In this document: positions 38,053 to 48,446 of the stretch, piece by piece
Numbering within the stretch: position 1 is the first letter of the stretch
How the letters are laid out: each line of letters begins with the position of its first letter
Assembly: GCA_026169375.1 (NCBI GenBank)
Contig: JAPFCR010000001.1
Coordinates: forward strand, 1-64,000
DNA: 64,000 nt
Source: Sporosarcina sp.
Lineage (GTDB): Bacteria > Bacillota > Bacilli > Bacillales_A > Planococcaceae
Direction of reading: 5' to 3'
The notes under the pieces: model-generated
Database searches by the model: none
The model's input: the letters and a program-made list of their open reading frames with translations, nothing else
Told to the model about the DNA's origin: nothing
Position numbers and translations under genes: made by a program

Positions 38053-39327
38053 ATGTATGATGTAATTATTATTGGCGCTGGTCCATCTGGATTGATGGCT
38101 TCCATTGCTGCTGCAGAAAACGGACATAAAGTACTTGTCCTTGAAAAAGGAAGAAGACCTGGAAACAAACTTGCCATTTCGGGTGGTGGACGTTGTAACG
38201 TAACAAATCGTCTTCCACAAGAAGAAATCATCAAAAACATTCCAGGTAACGGACGCTTCCTATATGGCCCATTCTCAGTCTTTAACAACGAAGACATTAT
38301 CCACTTTTTTGAAAACCTTGGTGTCCCCCTCAAAGAAGAGGACCACGGAAGGATGTTTCCGGTTTCAAATAAAGCCCAAGATGTTGTAAGTACACTCTTA
38401 AATGAAATGAAAAGACTTCATGTTGAATTGAAATTAGAAACAAAAGTCGCAAAGTTATTGATGGATGATGAAAAAATATTAGGCGTCCGACTGACGACTG
38501 GCGAAGAAATTCTTGCACATGCAGTCGTTCTAGCTGTCGGTGGAAAAGCAGTTCCTCAAACAGGCAGTACTGGGGATGGATATCCTTGGGCAGAACGCGC
38601 AGGACATACGATTACAACTTTGTATCCAACTGAAGTTCCATTATTATCTAACGAGTCATTTATCCGCAGTAAAGAACTGCAAGGACTTGCCTTACGCGAT
38701 GTCGCTGTATCTGTATTAAATGCAAGAGGAAAAAATTTAGTGACCCATACAATGGATATGCTATTCACCCATTTTGGTTTAAGTGGACCGGCAATTTTAC
38801 GTTGTAGTCAGTTTGTTGTAAAAGAACAAATGAAAAATAAAAATCAACCGGTTACTATAAAAATCGATACCCTTCCTTTACAAAATGAAGAAGAAGTTTT
38901 TCAACAACTCAATGCAACTGTCAAAGAAGGAGCGAGAAAACAAGTGAATAATTCGCTAAAACAAATCGCACCTGAAAGATGGCTAAACTTCTTACTCGAA
39001 CGTGCAAATATTGCGCCAACGGATACAGGTGCATCTTTATCTACAGAAAAACTGCGTACTCTCGCCCAATTGCTGAAAGCATTCACGATGGCAGTAAATG
39101 GGACACAGCCAATCGAGAAAGCTTTTGTAACAGGTGGCGGCGTCTCCACAAAAGAAATCGTCCCTAAAACAATGGCTTCTAAAAAGAAAAACGGTCTGTA
39201 TTTCTGCGGAGAAATTATCGATATTCATGGCTATACAGGTGGCTATAACATTACATCTGCTCTTGTTACCGGAAGAATTGCTGGAATGAATGCTGGAAAA
39301 CACGCACAGACAATTTCCTACACTTAA
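38053..39327 (+). CDS. ytfP: HI0933-family flavoprotein YtfP
   Basis: A 424-residue FAD-dependent protein of the HI0933/YtfP family, related to NAD(P)/FAD oxidoreductases. The FAD-binding Rossmann motif [20 protein letters not shown] is at residues 6-25, GGRCNVTN near 46, and the C-terminal family block [12 protein letters not shown]...[16 protein letters not shown] closes the FAD site. Reported relatives include BaiN-type reductases; no substrate can be assigned. The ATG at 38053 lacks a clear ribosome-binding site, and a GTG at 38038 is an alternative. The hairpin array lies immediately upstream. Confidence 0.88.
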   Translation: MYDVIIIGAGPSGLMASIAAAENGHKVLVLEKGRRPGNKLAISGGGRCNVTNRLPQEEIIKNIPGNGRFLYGPFSVFNNEDIIHFFENLGVPLKEEDHGRMFPVSNKAQDVVSTLLNEMKRLHVELKLETKVAKLLMDDEKILGVRLTTGEEILAHAVVLAVGGKAVPQTGSTGDGYPWAERAGHTITTLYPTEVPLLSNESFIRSKELQGLALRDVAVSVLNARGKNLVTHTMDMLFTHFGLSGPAILRCSQFVVKEQMKNKNQPVTIKIDTLPLQNEEEVFQQLNATVKEGARKQVNNSLKQIAPERWLNFLLERANIAPTDTGASLSTEKLRTLAQLLKAFTMAVNGTQPIEKAFVTGGGVSTKEIVPKTMASKKKNGLYFCGEIIDIHGYTGGYNITSALVTGRIAGMNAGKHAQTISYT

Positions 39328-39345
39328 GTAAGGCAGCTAAATAGC

Positions 39346-39404
39346 AAATCGTCTTTTCCTTCATTTTAGATTGATTGATCTAAAATGATCGGAAAAGACG
39401 ATTT
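39346..39404. repeat. 59-bp near-perfect palindrome between ytfP and oppF
   Basis: AAATCGTCTTTTCC then CATTTTAGAT pair with ATCTAAAATG then GGAAAAGACGATTT, with only a 2/3-base internal loop and a TGATTG tip. It lies between convergent genes and probably blocks both transcripts, but neither side has the T run of a normal terminator. Confidence 0.75.
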
Positions 39405-39474
39405 ATAGAAACAGCTTTCAGATACTTCCTTATGTAATACTTCACCATTTGAAATCATTTTAAAACTTATCTAA

Positions 39475-40458
39475 TTACACTGATATCTCCCCTTCATTTT
39501 GAAGATGACAAGCAGCGTAATGACCTTCTCTTATTTCTCTAAATTCTGGCTCAACTTTAGCGCAGACATCCATCACTTTCGGACAACGTGTTCTAAATCG
39601 GCAACCAGACGGTAAATCAATCGGGCTCGGAACATCGCCTTTTAAAATAATCTGTTCTCTTGCTCGCTCTAACCTTGGATTTGGTAATGGAATAGCCGAT
39701 AATAATGCCTCTGTATATGGATGTAAAGGATTTTCATACAATTCTTCACTATCTGCAACCTCAACAATTTTCCCTAAATACATTACCATAATCCGATCAC
39801 TAATATATTTCACCATAGATAAGTCATGCGCTATAAATAAATAAGTTAAGTCCTGTTCTTTTTGGAGTTCAATTAAAATATTTACGATTTGAGCTTGAAT
39901 GGATACATCTAATGCAGCAATTGGTTCATCCGCCACAATAAATTCAGGCTTAACAGCTAATGCTCTTGCGATTCCGACACGTTGTCTTTGCCCACCACTA
40001 AATTCATGTGGATAACGATGCATATGCTTTTCGTTTAAACCTACAAGCTCAAGTAATCTTCTTACTTCTTGTTCTTTTTCTTTTTTAGATAATTTTGGTT
40101 GATGAATGACAAGCCCTTCACTAATTACTTCCATTACAGTCATTCTTGGATTTAAAGAAGAGTAAGGATCTTGGAATATCATTTGAATTTTCTTTCTGTA
40201 CTCAAATTCCTTTTCCTTTGTCGGCAACTTATGTAAATTTTGTCCTTCGTATACAATCTCACCATCCGTTAAATCATATAATTGTGTAATGAGGCGTCCA
40301 ACTGTCGATTTACCGCAACCTGATTCTCCAACTAAGCCCAATGTTTCTCCTCTTTTTATAGAAAAACTAATCCCATCTACCGCCTTTAAAAATGTATCAT
40401 TGCTAACCGGAAAATACTTCTTTAAATTATTTACTTCAATTAGCGGGTTATTTGTCAT
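39475..40458 (-). CDS. oppF: oligopeptide ABC transporter ATP-binding protein OppF
   Basis: One of two ATPases powering oligopeptide uptake. The 327-residue protein has Walker A GESGCGKST (near 43), signature FSGGQRQRVGIARAL, Walker B FIVADEPIAALD, and the C-terminal oligopeptide/dipeptide family extension with a cysteine cluster (CRFRTRCPKVMDVC, near 295-308). It is the last gene; its ATG overlaps the oppD stop, with AAAGGAG as site. Peptide import in Bacillales also carries signalling peptides. Confidence 0.94.
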   Translation of the reverse strand: MTNNPLIEVNNLKKYFPVSNDTFLKAVDGISFSIKRGETLGLVGESGCGKSTVGRLITQLYDLTDGEIVYEGQNLHKLPTKEKEFEYRKKIQMIFQDPYSSLNPRMTVMEVISEGLVIHQPKLSKKEKEQEVRRLLELVGLNEKHMHRYPHEFSGGQRQRVGIARALAVKPEFIVADEPIAALDVSIQAQIVNILIELQKEQDLTYLFIAHDLSMVKYISDRIMVMYLGKIVEVADSEELYENPLHPYTEALLSAIPLPNPRLERAREQIILKGDVPSPIDLPSGCRFRTRCPKVMDVCAKVEPEFREIREGHYAACHLQNEGEISV

Positions 40459-41477
40459 CTTGTCATACTCCTTTCTTTTAACTCTTTCAACTGCTCAGGG
40501 GCCCGTTTATCTTGAAGCCAACAAGAAACAGAATGCGTCGAGTTGAGTTCTGTAGGTAAGGGATTGTACTGTTGACAAACCTCCATCGCATATGGGCAAC
40601 GCTCTACAAAAGCACATCCTTTTTTCAATAAAGCTAAGTCAGGCGGAGAACCTGCAATAGGAAGCAGCGGAATCGAACGATCTGCATCTAAGTTTGGCAT
40701 TGCATTGAGCAAACCTTGTGTATAAGGATGTTCTGATTCATAAAATATTTCATTCAATGATCCTTGTTCAACAATCTCTCCTGCATACATCACCGCGATT
40801 CTATCCGCCATATTCGCTACAACACCCAAATCATGAGTAATTAAAATAATTGCTGTATCCATCTTTTCTTGTAATTTTTTCATTAATTGTAAAATTTGCG
40901 CTTGAATGGTCACATCAAGTGCAGTCGTTGGCTCATCCGCAATTAACATTTTAGGATTACAAGCAAGCGCCATCGCAATGACGACTCTCTGACGCATTCC
41001 GCCCGAAAATTGGTGAGGATATGCATCTAGACGCTCTTTAGCATTTGGAATACCGACAAGCGTAAGCATTTCTATTGCCCGGTTCTTCGCTTCTTGCTTT
41101 GATAGCTTCTCGTGCTTTAAAACACCTTCCATAATTTGTTTTCCTATTTTCATTGTTGGATTAAGCGTCGTCATAGGATCTTGGAATACCATCGCAATTT
41201 CAGAGCCACGTATCTTTTGGATTTGGCTATTCGACATTTTTAAAATATCGTTTTCTTTATAAGAGATTTCTCCACTACCAATTAAAGTACTATGAGTAGG
41301 CAATAAACGCATAATTGACTTAGCAGTGACAGATTTACCTGAACCCGATTCCCCTACAATTGCTAATGTTTCCCCTTTTTTTAATTTGAAACTGACATTT
41401 CGTACCGCTTTTACATGTTGATCTTTCATTTTAAAAGAAACACTTAAATTATTTACATCTAAAATTACATCACCCAA
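40455..41477 (-). CDS. oppD: oligopeptide ABC transporter ATP-binding protein OppD
   Basis: Partner ATPase of OppF. Walker A GESGSGKSV, Q-loop VFQDPMTTLNP, signature FSGGMRQRVVIAMAL, Walker B MLIADEPTTALD, and a C-terminal cysteine cluster (CAFVERCPYAMEVC) are all intact. I favour a TTG start at 41477, six bases after AGGTG, giving 340 residues; a GTG three codons earlier (41486) overlaps that ribosome-binding site and is the alternative. Only a few bases separate it from oppC, and it overlaps oppF by 4 bp. Confidence 0.92.
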   Translation of the reverse strand: MGDVILDVNNLSVSFKMKDQHVKAVRNVSFKLKKGETLAIVGESGSGKSVTAKSIMRLLPTHSTLIGSGEISYKENDILKMSNSQIQKIRGSEIAMVFQDPMTTLNPTMKIGKQIMEGVLKHEKLSKQEAKNRAIEMLTLVGIPNAKERLDAYPHQFSGGMRQRVVIAMALACNPKMLIADEPTTALDVTIQAQILQLMKKLQEKMDTAIILITHDLGVVANMADRIAVMYAGEIVEQGSLNEIFYESEHPYTQGLLNAMPNLDADRSIPLLPIAGSPPDLALLKKGCAFVERCPYAMEVCQQYNPLPTELNSTHSVSCWLQDKRAPEQLKELKERSMTR

Positions 41478-41490
41478 TTTTTTCACCTAC

Positions 41491-42513
41491 TCAATTTCTC
41501 ATTTTTGGATCTAGTGCATCCCTTAATCCGTCCGCTAATAAGTTAAACGAAATCATGACTAAACTTATAATCACTGCGGGATAGATTAATTTATAAGGGA
41601 AATTTCTCATTGTTTTATAACCATCTTCTATTAACACCCCTAAAGAGGCTAATGGTGGTTGTAACCCTAAACCAATAAAGCTTAGAAATGCTTCAAAAAA
41701 GATTGCAGTCGGGATTGTAAACATGACAGTAACAATAATAGGTCCCATAGAATTTGGCAGTAAATGTTTAAATATAATTCTAGTATTTGAAGCCCCTAAC
41801 GTTTTTGCTGCTAATATGAAATCTTGCCCTTTTAATTTTAACGTTTGTCCGCGAACGACTCGTGCCATACCAACCCATCCAGTAATAACCATCGCTAAAA
41901 TAATCGACGTAACACCAGGCTCTAAAATTAAAATAAATAAAATAATAATAATTAAATTTGGAATCCCTACAAGAATCTCAATAATACGCTGCATCACGCT
42001 ATCTAGACGTCCACCATAAAATGCAGAAACACCGCCGTAGACAATCCCTATTATTAAGTCGAGCGCCGCCGCAACCACAGCAATAAATAGCGATATTTGG
42101 ACTCCCTTCCAAACTCTCGTCCATAAATCTCGGCCAAACTCATCTGTACCAAACCAATAATTTTCTTCTATTCCACGAGCTTCATACACATCATTTCCTT
42201 TAACATCTTGTCCGTTAAATCCTAGCCATTCCAAACCCTCTATCTTTGGAGGTAAATGCGTATGCGCTAAGTTTTGTGCTTTATATGTATGATCATTCAT
42301 CGAAGGACCAATTAATGCCAAAAGAGACAGCATAACTAAAATGATTATAGATAAAACAGCCCCTTTATTTTTCATTAACCGCTGCATTGCTTCCTTCCAG
42401 AATGAAACAGGTGGACTCATATCAATTCGCTCAGCGTCTTGGTCTCTGTTCAAAGGAGTAAATAAATCATCGCTAATTTGTTGTCTAGTTTCCTCTTTAT
42501 GCTCTTTTATCAT
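41491..42513 (-). CDS. oppC: oligopeptide ABC transporter permease OppC
   Basis: Membrane permease of 340 residues with six predicted helices. A long N-terminal cytosolic stretch precedes the first helix (GAVLSIIILVMLSLLALIGP, about 50-69), followed by an extracellular loop and the permease core with the EAA-type motif AAKTLGASNTRIIFKHLLPN near 235. It forms the channel with OppB. AAGGAGGG precedes the ATG. Its gene abuts oppB (1 bp) and oppD (13 bp). Confidence 0.94.
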   Translation of the reverse strand: MIKEHKEETRQQISDDLFTPLNRDQDAERIDMSPPVSFWKEAMQRLMKNKGAVLSIIILVMLSLLALIGPSMNDHTYKAQNLAHTHLPPKIEGLEWLGFNGQDVKGNDVYEARGIEENYWFGTDEFGRDLWTRVWKGVQISLFIAVVAAALDLIIGIVYGGVSAFYGGRLDSVMQRIIEILVGIPNLIIIILFILILEPGVTSIILAMVITGWVGMARVVRGQTLKLKGQDFILAAKTLGASNTRIIFKHLLPNSMGPIIVTVMFTIPTAIFFEAFLSFIGLGLQPPLASLGVLIEDGYKTMRNFPYKLIYPAVIISLVMISFNLLADGLRDALDPKMRN

Positions 42514-42514
42514 A

Positions 42515-43441
42515 TTATCCCTCCTTGGAAAGATCGATTCTCGGATCTAAAAACATATATAAAACATCGACAATGAAAACTATGAAAATAAATAAAGCAC
42601 TGTAAAATAAGGTGATGCCCATAATCACGCTATAGTCCAATACTAAAATAGATAAAGTAAACTGCTCGCCTAAACCGGGTACACCAAATATTTTTTCAAT
42701 CACAAGCGTTCCTGTAATAATTGAAACTGCTAAAGGCCCTAACATTGTAACTACTGGAATCAAAGCATTTCTGATAACATGCTTCACAGTTATTGTTGAC
42801 TCCTTTAACCCTTTTGCTCTAGCTGTCACAACATATTCTTGGCCAAGTACTTCTAACATCTCACTTCGTATAAACCTGGCCACTGTTGCAATAACAGCTA
42901 CTGATAATGCAAACGAAGGAAGTATAGTACTCGCATAACTTTCCCATAAGGCAACCGGCAACCATTGTAATTTCACACCGACAACATATTGTAGTAATGC
43001 TGCAAATACGAATGACGGAATAGACATACCAAGCACCGCAATCGTAACAGCTACGTAATCCACTACGGTATTATGGCGAAGTGCAGAAATAATTCCTAGT
43101 AATAAACCGATGATTGTACCAAAGACCATTGCTTGCATTCCAATCATGACTGAAGGACCGATTCTATCTTTAATCATACTAATCACTGTACGACCTTCAA
43201 ATTGAAACGAATACCCTAGATCTCCTTGCAACAATCCGCCTAAATACTTCATATACTGGATTGCTAACGGCTTATCAAAACCATATTTAGCATCTAAAAC
43301 AATACGTTGCTTTTCTGTTAATTTTTCGGGATTTGAATAAGGCGTCCCTGGTATAATTTTCATTAAAAAGAACGTAATGGATGCGACAATAAAGAGCGTC
43401 ACAATCATTAATAATATCCGCTTCAAAATATATTTTTTCAT
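42515..43441 (-). CDS. oppB: oligopeptide ABC transporter permease OppB
   Basis: Membrane permease of 308 residues, six helices, starting with the typical MKKYILKRILLMIVTLFIVASITFFLMKIIPGTP. The EAA loop TARAKGLKESTITVKHVIRNALIP near 215 contacts the ATPases. It follows oppA after a gap of 79 bp that contains a strong hairpin, which should let oppA be made in excess over the membrane components. Confidence 0.94.
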   Translation of the reverse strand: MKKYILKRILLMIVTLFIVASITFFLMKIIPGTPYSNPEKLTEKQRIVLDAKYGFDKPLAIQYMKYLGGLLQGDLGYSFQFEGRTVISMIKDRIGPSVMIGMQAMVFGTIIGLLLGIISALRHNTVVDYVAVTIAVLGMSIPSFVFAALLQYVVGVKLQWLPVALWESYASTILPSFALSVAVIATVARFIRSEMLEVLGQEYVVTARAKGLKESTITVKHVIRNALIPVVTMLGPLAVSIITGTLVIEKIFGVPGLGEQFTLSILVLDYSVIMGITLFYSALFIFIVFIVDVLYMFLDPRIDLSKEG

Positions 43442-43461
43442 AGTTGCACCTCTCTTAAAAA

Positions 43462-43502
43462 GGAAAAAGCGAAGTAGCCAATAAAGAGCTATTCGCTTTT
43501 CC
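43462..43502 (-). terminator. intercistronic hairpin between oppA and oppB
   Basis: On the minus strand GGAAAAGCGAA and TAGCTC pair with GGCTA and TTCGCTTTTTCC around a short loop. It resembles a leaky terminator or 3'-stabilising hairpin that keeps oppA message abundant, a common arrangement in binding-protein operons. Confidence 0.65.
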
Positions 43503-43520
43503 TCTAATTATGAAGTTTAG

Positions 43521-45158
43521 TTATTTAATATCTGCCCACTTATAAGAAAAATCTGCTCCAGATGGATGACGTATTAAATCTACAACTCTTGGATTTTGGA
43601 GAACAGATGCACCACGTTGATACAATGGCGCTATTGCTGCATCTTCTTCTAAAAGAACTGCTTCAATTTCTAATAATAATTCAAAACGTTTACTTAAATC
43701 TGTTTCAGTACGTGCTTCTTCTACTAATTCGTCAATTTTTGAATTTTGATAGTCCATACGGTTTGCAGAGCTACCATCGACCCACATATCTAAATACGTC
43801 ATCGGATCACTGTAGTCTGGTCCCCATGTAGATAATGAAATATCGTATTCAATCGCTTTTTCAATTTCTAGTCTTTGCGCAAATGGAACCGATTTCAATT
43901 CAAGTTGGAAACCTGGTAATGCTTCTTCTAATTCAGCTTGTAAATACTCTCCAACTTTTTTCATTTCCTCTGTATCTGCCATATTGATAGATACTGTTAA
44001 TTCATCGAATCCTATGTCAGATTTTGCTTTTTCCCAAACTTCTGTTGCTTCATCTTTTGTTCCTTTATTGAAATCTCCATTTAACTCTCTGTAGTCCGTA
44101 CCTTCTGGAGAGTCATAATATCCTTCTGCTACTGCACCATAAAGAGGCGCTGAACCATCTTTTAAAATAACATCTGTTAAACCATCACGATTAATCGCCA
44201 TGGAAATAGCACGGCGTACTTCAGCATGTTGTAAATATTCATGGTTATGGTTAAATCTTAAAAATGTAGTGCCACCTAGTTTATCTTGTGTAAAATCTTC
44301 ATCATCCATATATTGATCTACTAATGATGTTGTTAATGTAACGCGGTCTACTTTATCTGTTTCATATAGATTTGCAGCTGACGATGGTTCTTTAATGACT
44401 ACGACTGAAATCTCATCTAAATTGACTGCGTCTTTATCCCAGTAATTTTCATTCTTTTCAAACTTCCATCCTTGTTCTTGAGTCCAATCTGTCAGTTTAA
44501 AAGGACCATTTGCTAAGATATTATCTGCATTTAACGCATACTGATCGCCTTTTTCTTCAACAAATGATTCTTTTTGTGGTAAGAAAGTTGGAAATGACAT
44601 AAGCGTTACAAAAAGTGGTGTAGGCGCTTCCAATGTAATTTCTAATTCCTTCTCACTAATCGCTTTAATTCCTAGCTCATCTACTGACATCTCTTCTTCC
44701 ATAATTGCTTCCGCATTTTTAATTCCCGCTGTAACGAGCATATAGTTATATGCACCTTGTTCAGCCATTACACGCTTCCATGCATACTCAAAGTCTTCAG
44801 CAGTTACGGGTTCTCCATTACTCCATTCAGCATCTTTTAAAATAAATGTATGTACGGTTTCATCGTCATTTACATTATGTTCTTCCGCTAATGCGAGCTC
44901 CGGATTGTTTTCCTGATCTAATCGGTACAGTCCTTCTGTCGTGTTATAAAGTACGTCAAATGCAACTGCGTCATGAGCTTTCGTTGAATCTAATGTCGGA
45001 ATATCTGACGAAGTTGTTAATCTTAATACTTTTTTCCCCTCTTCAGAGTCATCATTCTTTGGTGTTTCACTTCCACTATCCGAACTAAAGTTACAACCTG
45101 TTAAAATTAAAACTAAAGATAAAAATAACATCATAAAAATCTTATTCGTTTTTTTCAT
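43521..45158 (-). CDS. oppA: oligopeptide-binding lipoprotein OppA
   Basis: Extracytoplasmic peptide receptor of 545 residues. The lipoprotein signal KIFMMLFLSLVLILTGCNF has its lipobox cysteine at residue 22. The rest is an SBP_bac_5 fold with family segments LDSTKAHDAVAFDVLYNTTEGLYR, WSNGEPVTAEDFEYAWKR and RRAISMAINRDGL. It is the first gene of oppABCDF and has its own promoter. The order oppA-B-C-D-F is the Bacillus type. Substrate length preference is not visible. Confidence 0.94.
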   Translation of the reverse strand: MKKTNKIFMMLFLSLVLILTGCNFSSDSGSETPKNDDSEEGKKVLRLTTSSDIPTLDSTKAHDAVAFDVLYNTTEGLYRLDQENNPELALAEEHNVNDDETVHTFILKDAEWSNGEPVTAEDFEYAWKRVMAEQGAYNYMLVTAGIKNAEAIMEEEMSVDELGIKAISEKELEITLEAPTPLFVTLMSFPTFLPQKESFVEEKGDQYALNADNILANGPFKLTDWTQEQGWKFEKNENYWDKDAVNLDEISVVVIKEPSSAANLYETDKVDRVTLTTSLVDQYMDDEDFTQDKLGGTTFLRFNHNHEYLQHAEVRRAISMAINRDGLTDVILKDGSAPLYGAVAEGYYDSPEGTDYRELNGDFNKGTKDEATEVWEKAKSDIGFDELTVSINMADTEEMKKVGEYLQAELEEALPGFQLELKSVPFAQRLEIEKAIEYDISLSTWGPDYSDPMTYLDMWVDGSSANRMDYQNSKIDELVEEARTETDLSKRFELLLEIEAVLLEEDAAIAPLYQRGASVLQNPRVVDLIRHPSGADFSYKWADIK

Positions 45159-45196
45159 TTCGTTCCTCCTTGTTTTCTTTTTTTTTATTATTTATA

Positions 45197-45225
45197 ATTG
45201 TAATTGATTTCTTATCTGAATTCAA
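45197..45225 (-). promoter_or_regulatory. promoter of the opp operon
   Basis: On the minus strand TTGAAT, a 17-bp spacer and TACAAT, about 40 bp before the oppA start. No convincing CodY box is seen in the remaining bases. Confidence 0.6.
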
Positions 45226-45279
45226 CGGTTTTTGGAAATATTCTGGATTTTTAAAAAAATATACTTGGAGATGATATTT

Positions 45280-45639
45280 GTGAATTATAAACTACTTTTC
45301 TATAGTTTTATTTGTTATTCTACGATTTTTCTTATCTTTTATTTTTCATTTTCTAATCTAGTACTCTCTTTCTTAAACATTTCATTTTTATTTAGTACTC
45401 TTTTATTATTATTATTACTTTCTCTATTTCTATGGCAAGAGAAATTCTTAGCTAATAGCATTTATTTCTTGAAAAACTTCTTTAATAGAGTCATTAAAAA
45501 AGAAGAAGCCATTATACATTTCTCTGGTGAACAAAAAACAGTTGCTACTTATGAAAGAAAGATTCCTTTTTTAACTCAAAGCTTATTCATTATTGTTCCG
45601 ATATTCTTTCTATCTATTTCCTTTTCGTTTTTTTTATAA
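45280..45639 (+). CDS. DUF3899-like small membrane protein
   Basis: A 119-residue membrane protein with two N-terminal helices (FYSFICYSTIFLIFYFSF and a Leu-rich helix, together about residues 5-55), a basic cytosolic loop and a C-terminal helix (SLFIIVPIFFLSISFSFFL). This layout and position beside opp genes fits DUF3899 proteins of Bacillales, function unknown. The start is taken as GTG at 45280, nine bases after GGAG; the ATG nine bases earlier touches the ribosome-binding site. It is divergent from oppA. Confidence 0.65.
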   Translation: MNYKLLFYSFICYSTIFLIFYFSFSNLVLSFLNISFLFSTLLLLLLLSLFLWQEKFLANSIYFLKNFFNRVIKKEEAIIHFSGEQKTVATYERKIPFLTQSLFIIVPIFFLSISFSFFL

Positions 45640-45668
45640 ATACTTAGATGATCATACTTTTACATTTT

Positions 45669-45705
45669 AAAAAGTGGTTTTAGATTTATTCTAAAACCAC
45701 TTTTC
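45669..45705. terminator. bidirectional terminator between the DUF3899 gene and leuS
   Basis: AAAAGTGGTTTTAGA pairs with TCTAAAACCACTTTT around TTTAT; A and T runs flank it. Confidence 0.9.
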
Positions 45706-45723
45706 TTTATCTTTTATTACAAT

Positions 45724-48141
45724 TTATGGTGCTACGATATTTACGAGTCTACCTGGAATTCCAATAATTTTCTTAATTTCTTTCCCATCTAAAAACTCTT
45801 GAACTTTTTCATCTGCTAAAGCAATTTCTTCAAGTTCTTCTTTTGTACTGTCCTTTGCGACTTCGATTCGCGCACGGACTTTACCATTAATTTGAACGGC
45901 AATTTCAATTGCGTCATCTGCTAATTTTGACTCATCATATGTTGGCCATTCTTCATACGTAATTGTATCTGTATAGCCAAATTTCTCCCATAACTCTTCC
46001 GCAATATGTGGCACTACTGGAGAAATTAACTTCACAAATCCTTCTGCGTAGGCAGTTGGTAGACGGTCTACTTTATAACATTCGTTAACAAAGACCATCA
46101 TTTGAGAAATCGCCGTGTTATTGCGCATTGCTTCAAAGTCTTCCGTTACTTTTTGAACCGTTTGGTGATACACTTTCTCAAGTTCGCCGCCTGCGTCACC
46201 GTTAATTTTCGCGCTTAAGGTACCGTCTTCTTGATTAACGAATAAACGCCAAATTCGGTCTAGGAAACGTCTCGCACCATCAAGGCCATTCGTTGACCAA
46301 GCTTTAGATGCTTCAAGTGGTCCCATAAACATTTCATAAAGTCGTAATGTATCTGCACCATGTGAATGAACGATATCGTCTGGATTAATGACATTACCGA
46401 TTGATTTAGACATTTTTTCGTTACCTTCACCGAGAATCATTCCCTGGTTAAACAACTTTTGGAATGGCTCTTTCGTTTCAACAACACCGATATCATATAA
46501 AACTTTATGCCAGAAACGTGCGTATAATAAGTGAAGCACTGCATGCTCAGCACCGCCGACATAAATATCAACTGGCAACCAACGTTTCGCAAGTTCTGGA
46601 TCGATAATCATTTCATCGTTATTCGGGTCGATATAACGTAGGTAATACCAGCAGCTTCCAGCCCATTGCGGCATCGTGTTTGTTTCACGACGGCCTTTCA
46701 TCCCTGTTTCCGGATCGACTACATTGACCCACCCTTCAATATTTGCAAGTGGTGATTCACCTGTTCCACTTGGTTTAATATCCGTTGTTTTTGGAAGTTC
46801 AAGCGGTAATTCAGATTCATCTAATGTTGTCATCGTGCCGTCTTCCCAATGGATCACTGGAATAGGCTCACCCCAATAACGTTGTCTTGAGAATAACCAG
46901 TCGCGTAAACGATACGTAACTTTCTTTTCACCTTTTCCTTTTTCTACAAACCAAGCAATTGCTTTTTCAATCGCTTCTTCCGTACGAAGGCTATTTAAGA
47001 AGTCTGAATTAACATGTGGACCATCTCCAACATACGCTTCTGTTGAAACATCTCCACCTTCAACAACTTCTACAATTGGCAATTCAAATTTCGTCGCAAA
47101 TTCAAAGTCACGCTCATCATGTGCAGGAACCGCCATAATTGCACCTGTTCCATAAGAAACGAGTACATAGTCTGCAATCCAAATCGGCATTTTCTCGCCG
47201 CTCGCTGGGTTCATCGCGTAAGCTCCTGTGAAGACCCCTGTTTTTTCATCAGCTAAATCTGTACGCTCTAAGTCACTCTTCAATTTCACTTCGTTTAAAT
47301 AAGCTTCGACTGCTTCTTTTTGTGCTTCTGTCGTAATTTCTGCAACAAGTTTATGTTCAGGTGCTAACACTGCATACGTTGCACCAAAAATCGTATCTGG
47401 GCGTGTTGTAAATGCCTTAAATGTTTTACCTGTACCTTCAATTTCAAACGTTAACTCTGCACCTTCAGAACGACCAATCCAGTTACGCTGCATATCTTTT
47501 AAGCTTTCAGGCCAGTCAATATCCTCTAAATCTTCAAGTAAACGATCCGCATACTCTGTAATGCGCAGCACCCATTGACGCATTGGACGACGCTCTACGG
47601 GATGTCCCCCGCGTTCTGATAAACCATCGATAATCTCTTCATTCGCAAGAACTGTACCAAGTGCTGGACACCAGTTTACGTCGACTTCATCTACGTATGC
47701 CAATCCTTTTTTATACAATTGGATAAAAATCCACTGTGTCCATTTATAATAAGATGGATCGGTTGTATTAATTTCACGGTCCCAGTCATATGAAAAACCT
47801 AAATCTTTCATTTGACGTTTAAAAACAGCGATATTTTCTTCTGTAAATTCAGCTGGGTCATTCCCGGTATCAAGTGCATATTGTTCAGCTGGTAAACCAA
47901 AAGCATCCCACCCCATTGGATGAAGAACATTATACCCCTGCTTACGTTTAAATGAACTTAAAATATCCGTTGCAATATAGCCAAGTGGGTGTCCAACGTG
48001 AAGTCCAGCCCCTGATGGATAAGGGAACATATCCAATGCGTAAAATTTAGGTTTCGAAGGATCATTCACCGTTTTAAATGTTTTATTTTCTTCCCAGTAT
48101 TGTTGCCATTTCTTTTCAATTTGACCATGATTGTAAGTCAT
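45724..48141 (-). CDS. leuS: leucyl-tRNA synthetase
   Basis: Class Ia synthetase of 805 residues charging tRNA-Leu, with a CP1 editing domain that clears mischarged norvaline and isoleucine. HVGH at residues 48-51 is the HIGH motif, KMSKS lies in [10 protein letters not shown] (near 576), and the editing region includes [13 protein letters not shown] (about 245-257) and [15 protein letters not shown] near 335. The anticodon-binding and C-terminal domains are complete. AGGAGG precedes the ATG, and a leucine T-box leader lies upstream. Confidence 0.98.
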   Translation of the reverse strand: MTYNHGQIEKKWQQYWEENKTFKTVNDPSKPKFYALDMFPYPSGAGLHVGHPLGYIATDILSSFKRKQGYNVLHPMGWDAFGLPAEQYALDTGNDPAEFTEENIAVFKRQMKDLGFSYDWDREINTTDPSYYKWTQWIFIQLYKKGLAYVDEVDVNWCPALGTVLANEEIIDGLSERGGHPVERRPMRQWVLRITEYADRLLEDLEDIDWPESLKDMQRNWIGRSEGAELTFEIEGTGKTFKAFTTRPDTIFGATYAVLAPEHKLVAEITTEAQKEAVEAYLNEVKLKSDLERTDLADEKTGVFTGAYAMNPASGEKMPIWIADYVLVSYGTGAIMAVPAHDERDFEFATKFELPIVEVVEGGDVSTEAYVGDGPHVNSDFLNSLRTEEAIEKAIAWFVEKGKGEKKVTYRLRDWLFSRQRYWGEPIPVIHWEDGTMTTLDESELPLELPKTTDIKPSGTGESPLANIEGWVNVVDPETGMKGRRETNTMPQWAGSCWYYLRYIDPNNDEMIIDPELAKRWLPVDIYVGGAEHAVLHLLYARFWHKVLYDIGVVETKEPFQKLFNQGMILGEGNEKMSKSIGNVINPDDIVHSHGADTLRLYEMFMGPLEASKAWSTNGLDGARRFLDRIWRLFVNQEDGTLSAKINGDAGGELEKVYHQTVQKVTEDFEAMRNNTAISQMMVFVNECYKVDRLPTAYAEGFVKLISPVVPHIAEELWEKFGYTDTITYEEWPTYDESKLADDAIEIAVQINGKVRARIEVAKDSTKEELEEIALADEKVQEFLDGKEIKKIIGIPGRLVNIVAP

Positions 48142-48162
48142 TTTTAAATTCCTCCTTAAAAT

Positions 48163-48415
48163 AAAAAAACTCGCCCCTTAATAAAATAAGGGACGAGATT
48201 TATATACGAATTCCCGCGGTACCACCCAAATTGACGATTTTATTCGTCCAACTTGTCTCCTTAACGCGGATTACGGCATAAGCTACTGTTTTCACTTACG
48301 CATGCTCATAGGCGAGTTCGTCTATTCGTTCACTATCAGCTTTCACCAAACGCTGACTCTCTGGAAGTGAGGGGTACAGATTACTATTCCTCTTCAAAGC
48401 AAAGTCTATTTGCTC
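48163..48415 (-). promoter_or_regulatory. T-box leader of leuS (leucine specifier)
   Basis: On the minus strand the conserved GGGTGGTACCGCG (48215-48227) is followed by a terminator hairpin CTCGTCCCTTA...TAAGGGGCGAG with seven Ts (48165-48200). Upstream, GGTGAAAGCTGATAG and the loop GAACTCGCCTATGAGC contain CTC, a Leu codon, at the specifier position. Starvation for leucine would open leuS expression. Confidence 0.93.
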
Positions 48416-48417
48416 TC

Positions 48418-48446
48418 ATCTTACCCGAATAAACGAAATTTAACAA
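48418..48446 (-). promoter_or_regulatory. promoter of the leuS leader, abutting the scoB stop
   Basis: On the minus strand TTGTTA, a 17-bp spacer and TAAGAT. The -35 box begins directly behind the scoB stop codon; no terminator separates scoB from the leader. Confidence 0.55.

Noticed and set aside
43462-43502. End of the opp operon between oppA and oppB
   Set aside because: The hairpin is strong, but the downstream genes are clearly opp permeases and ATPases with no promoter of their own, so partial termination is more likely.
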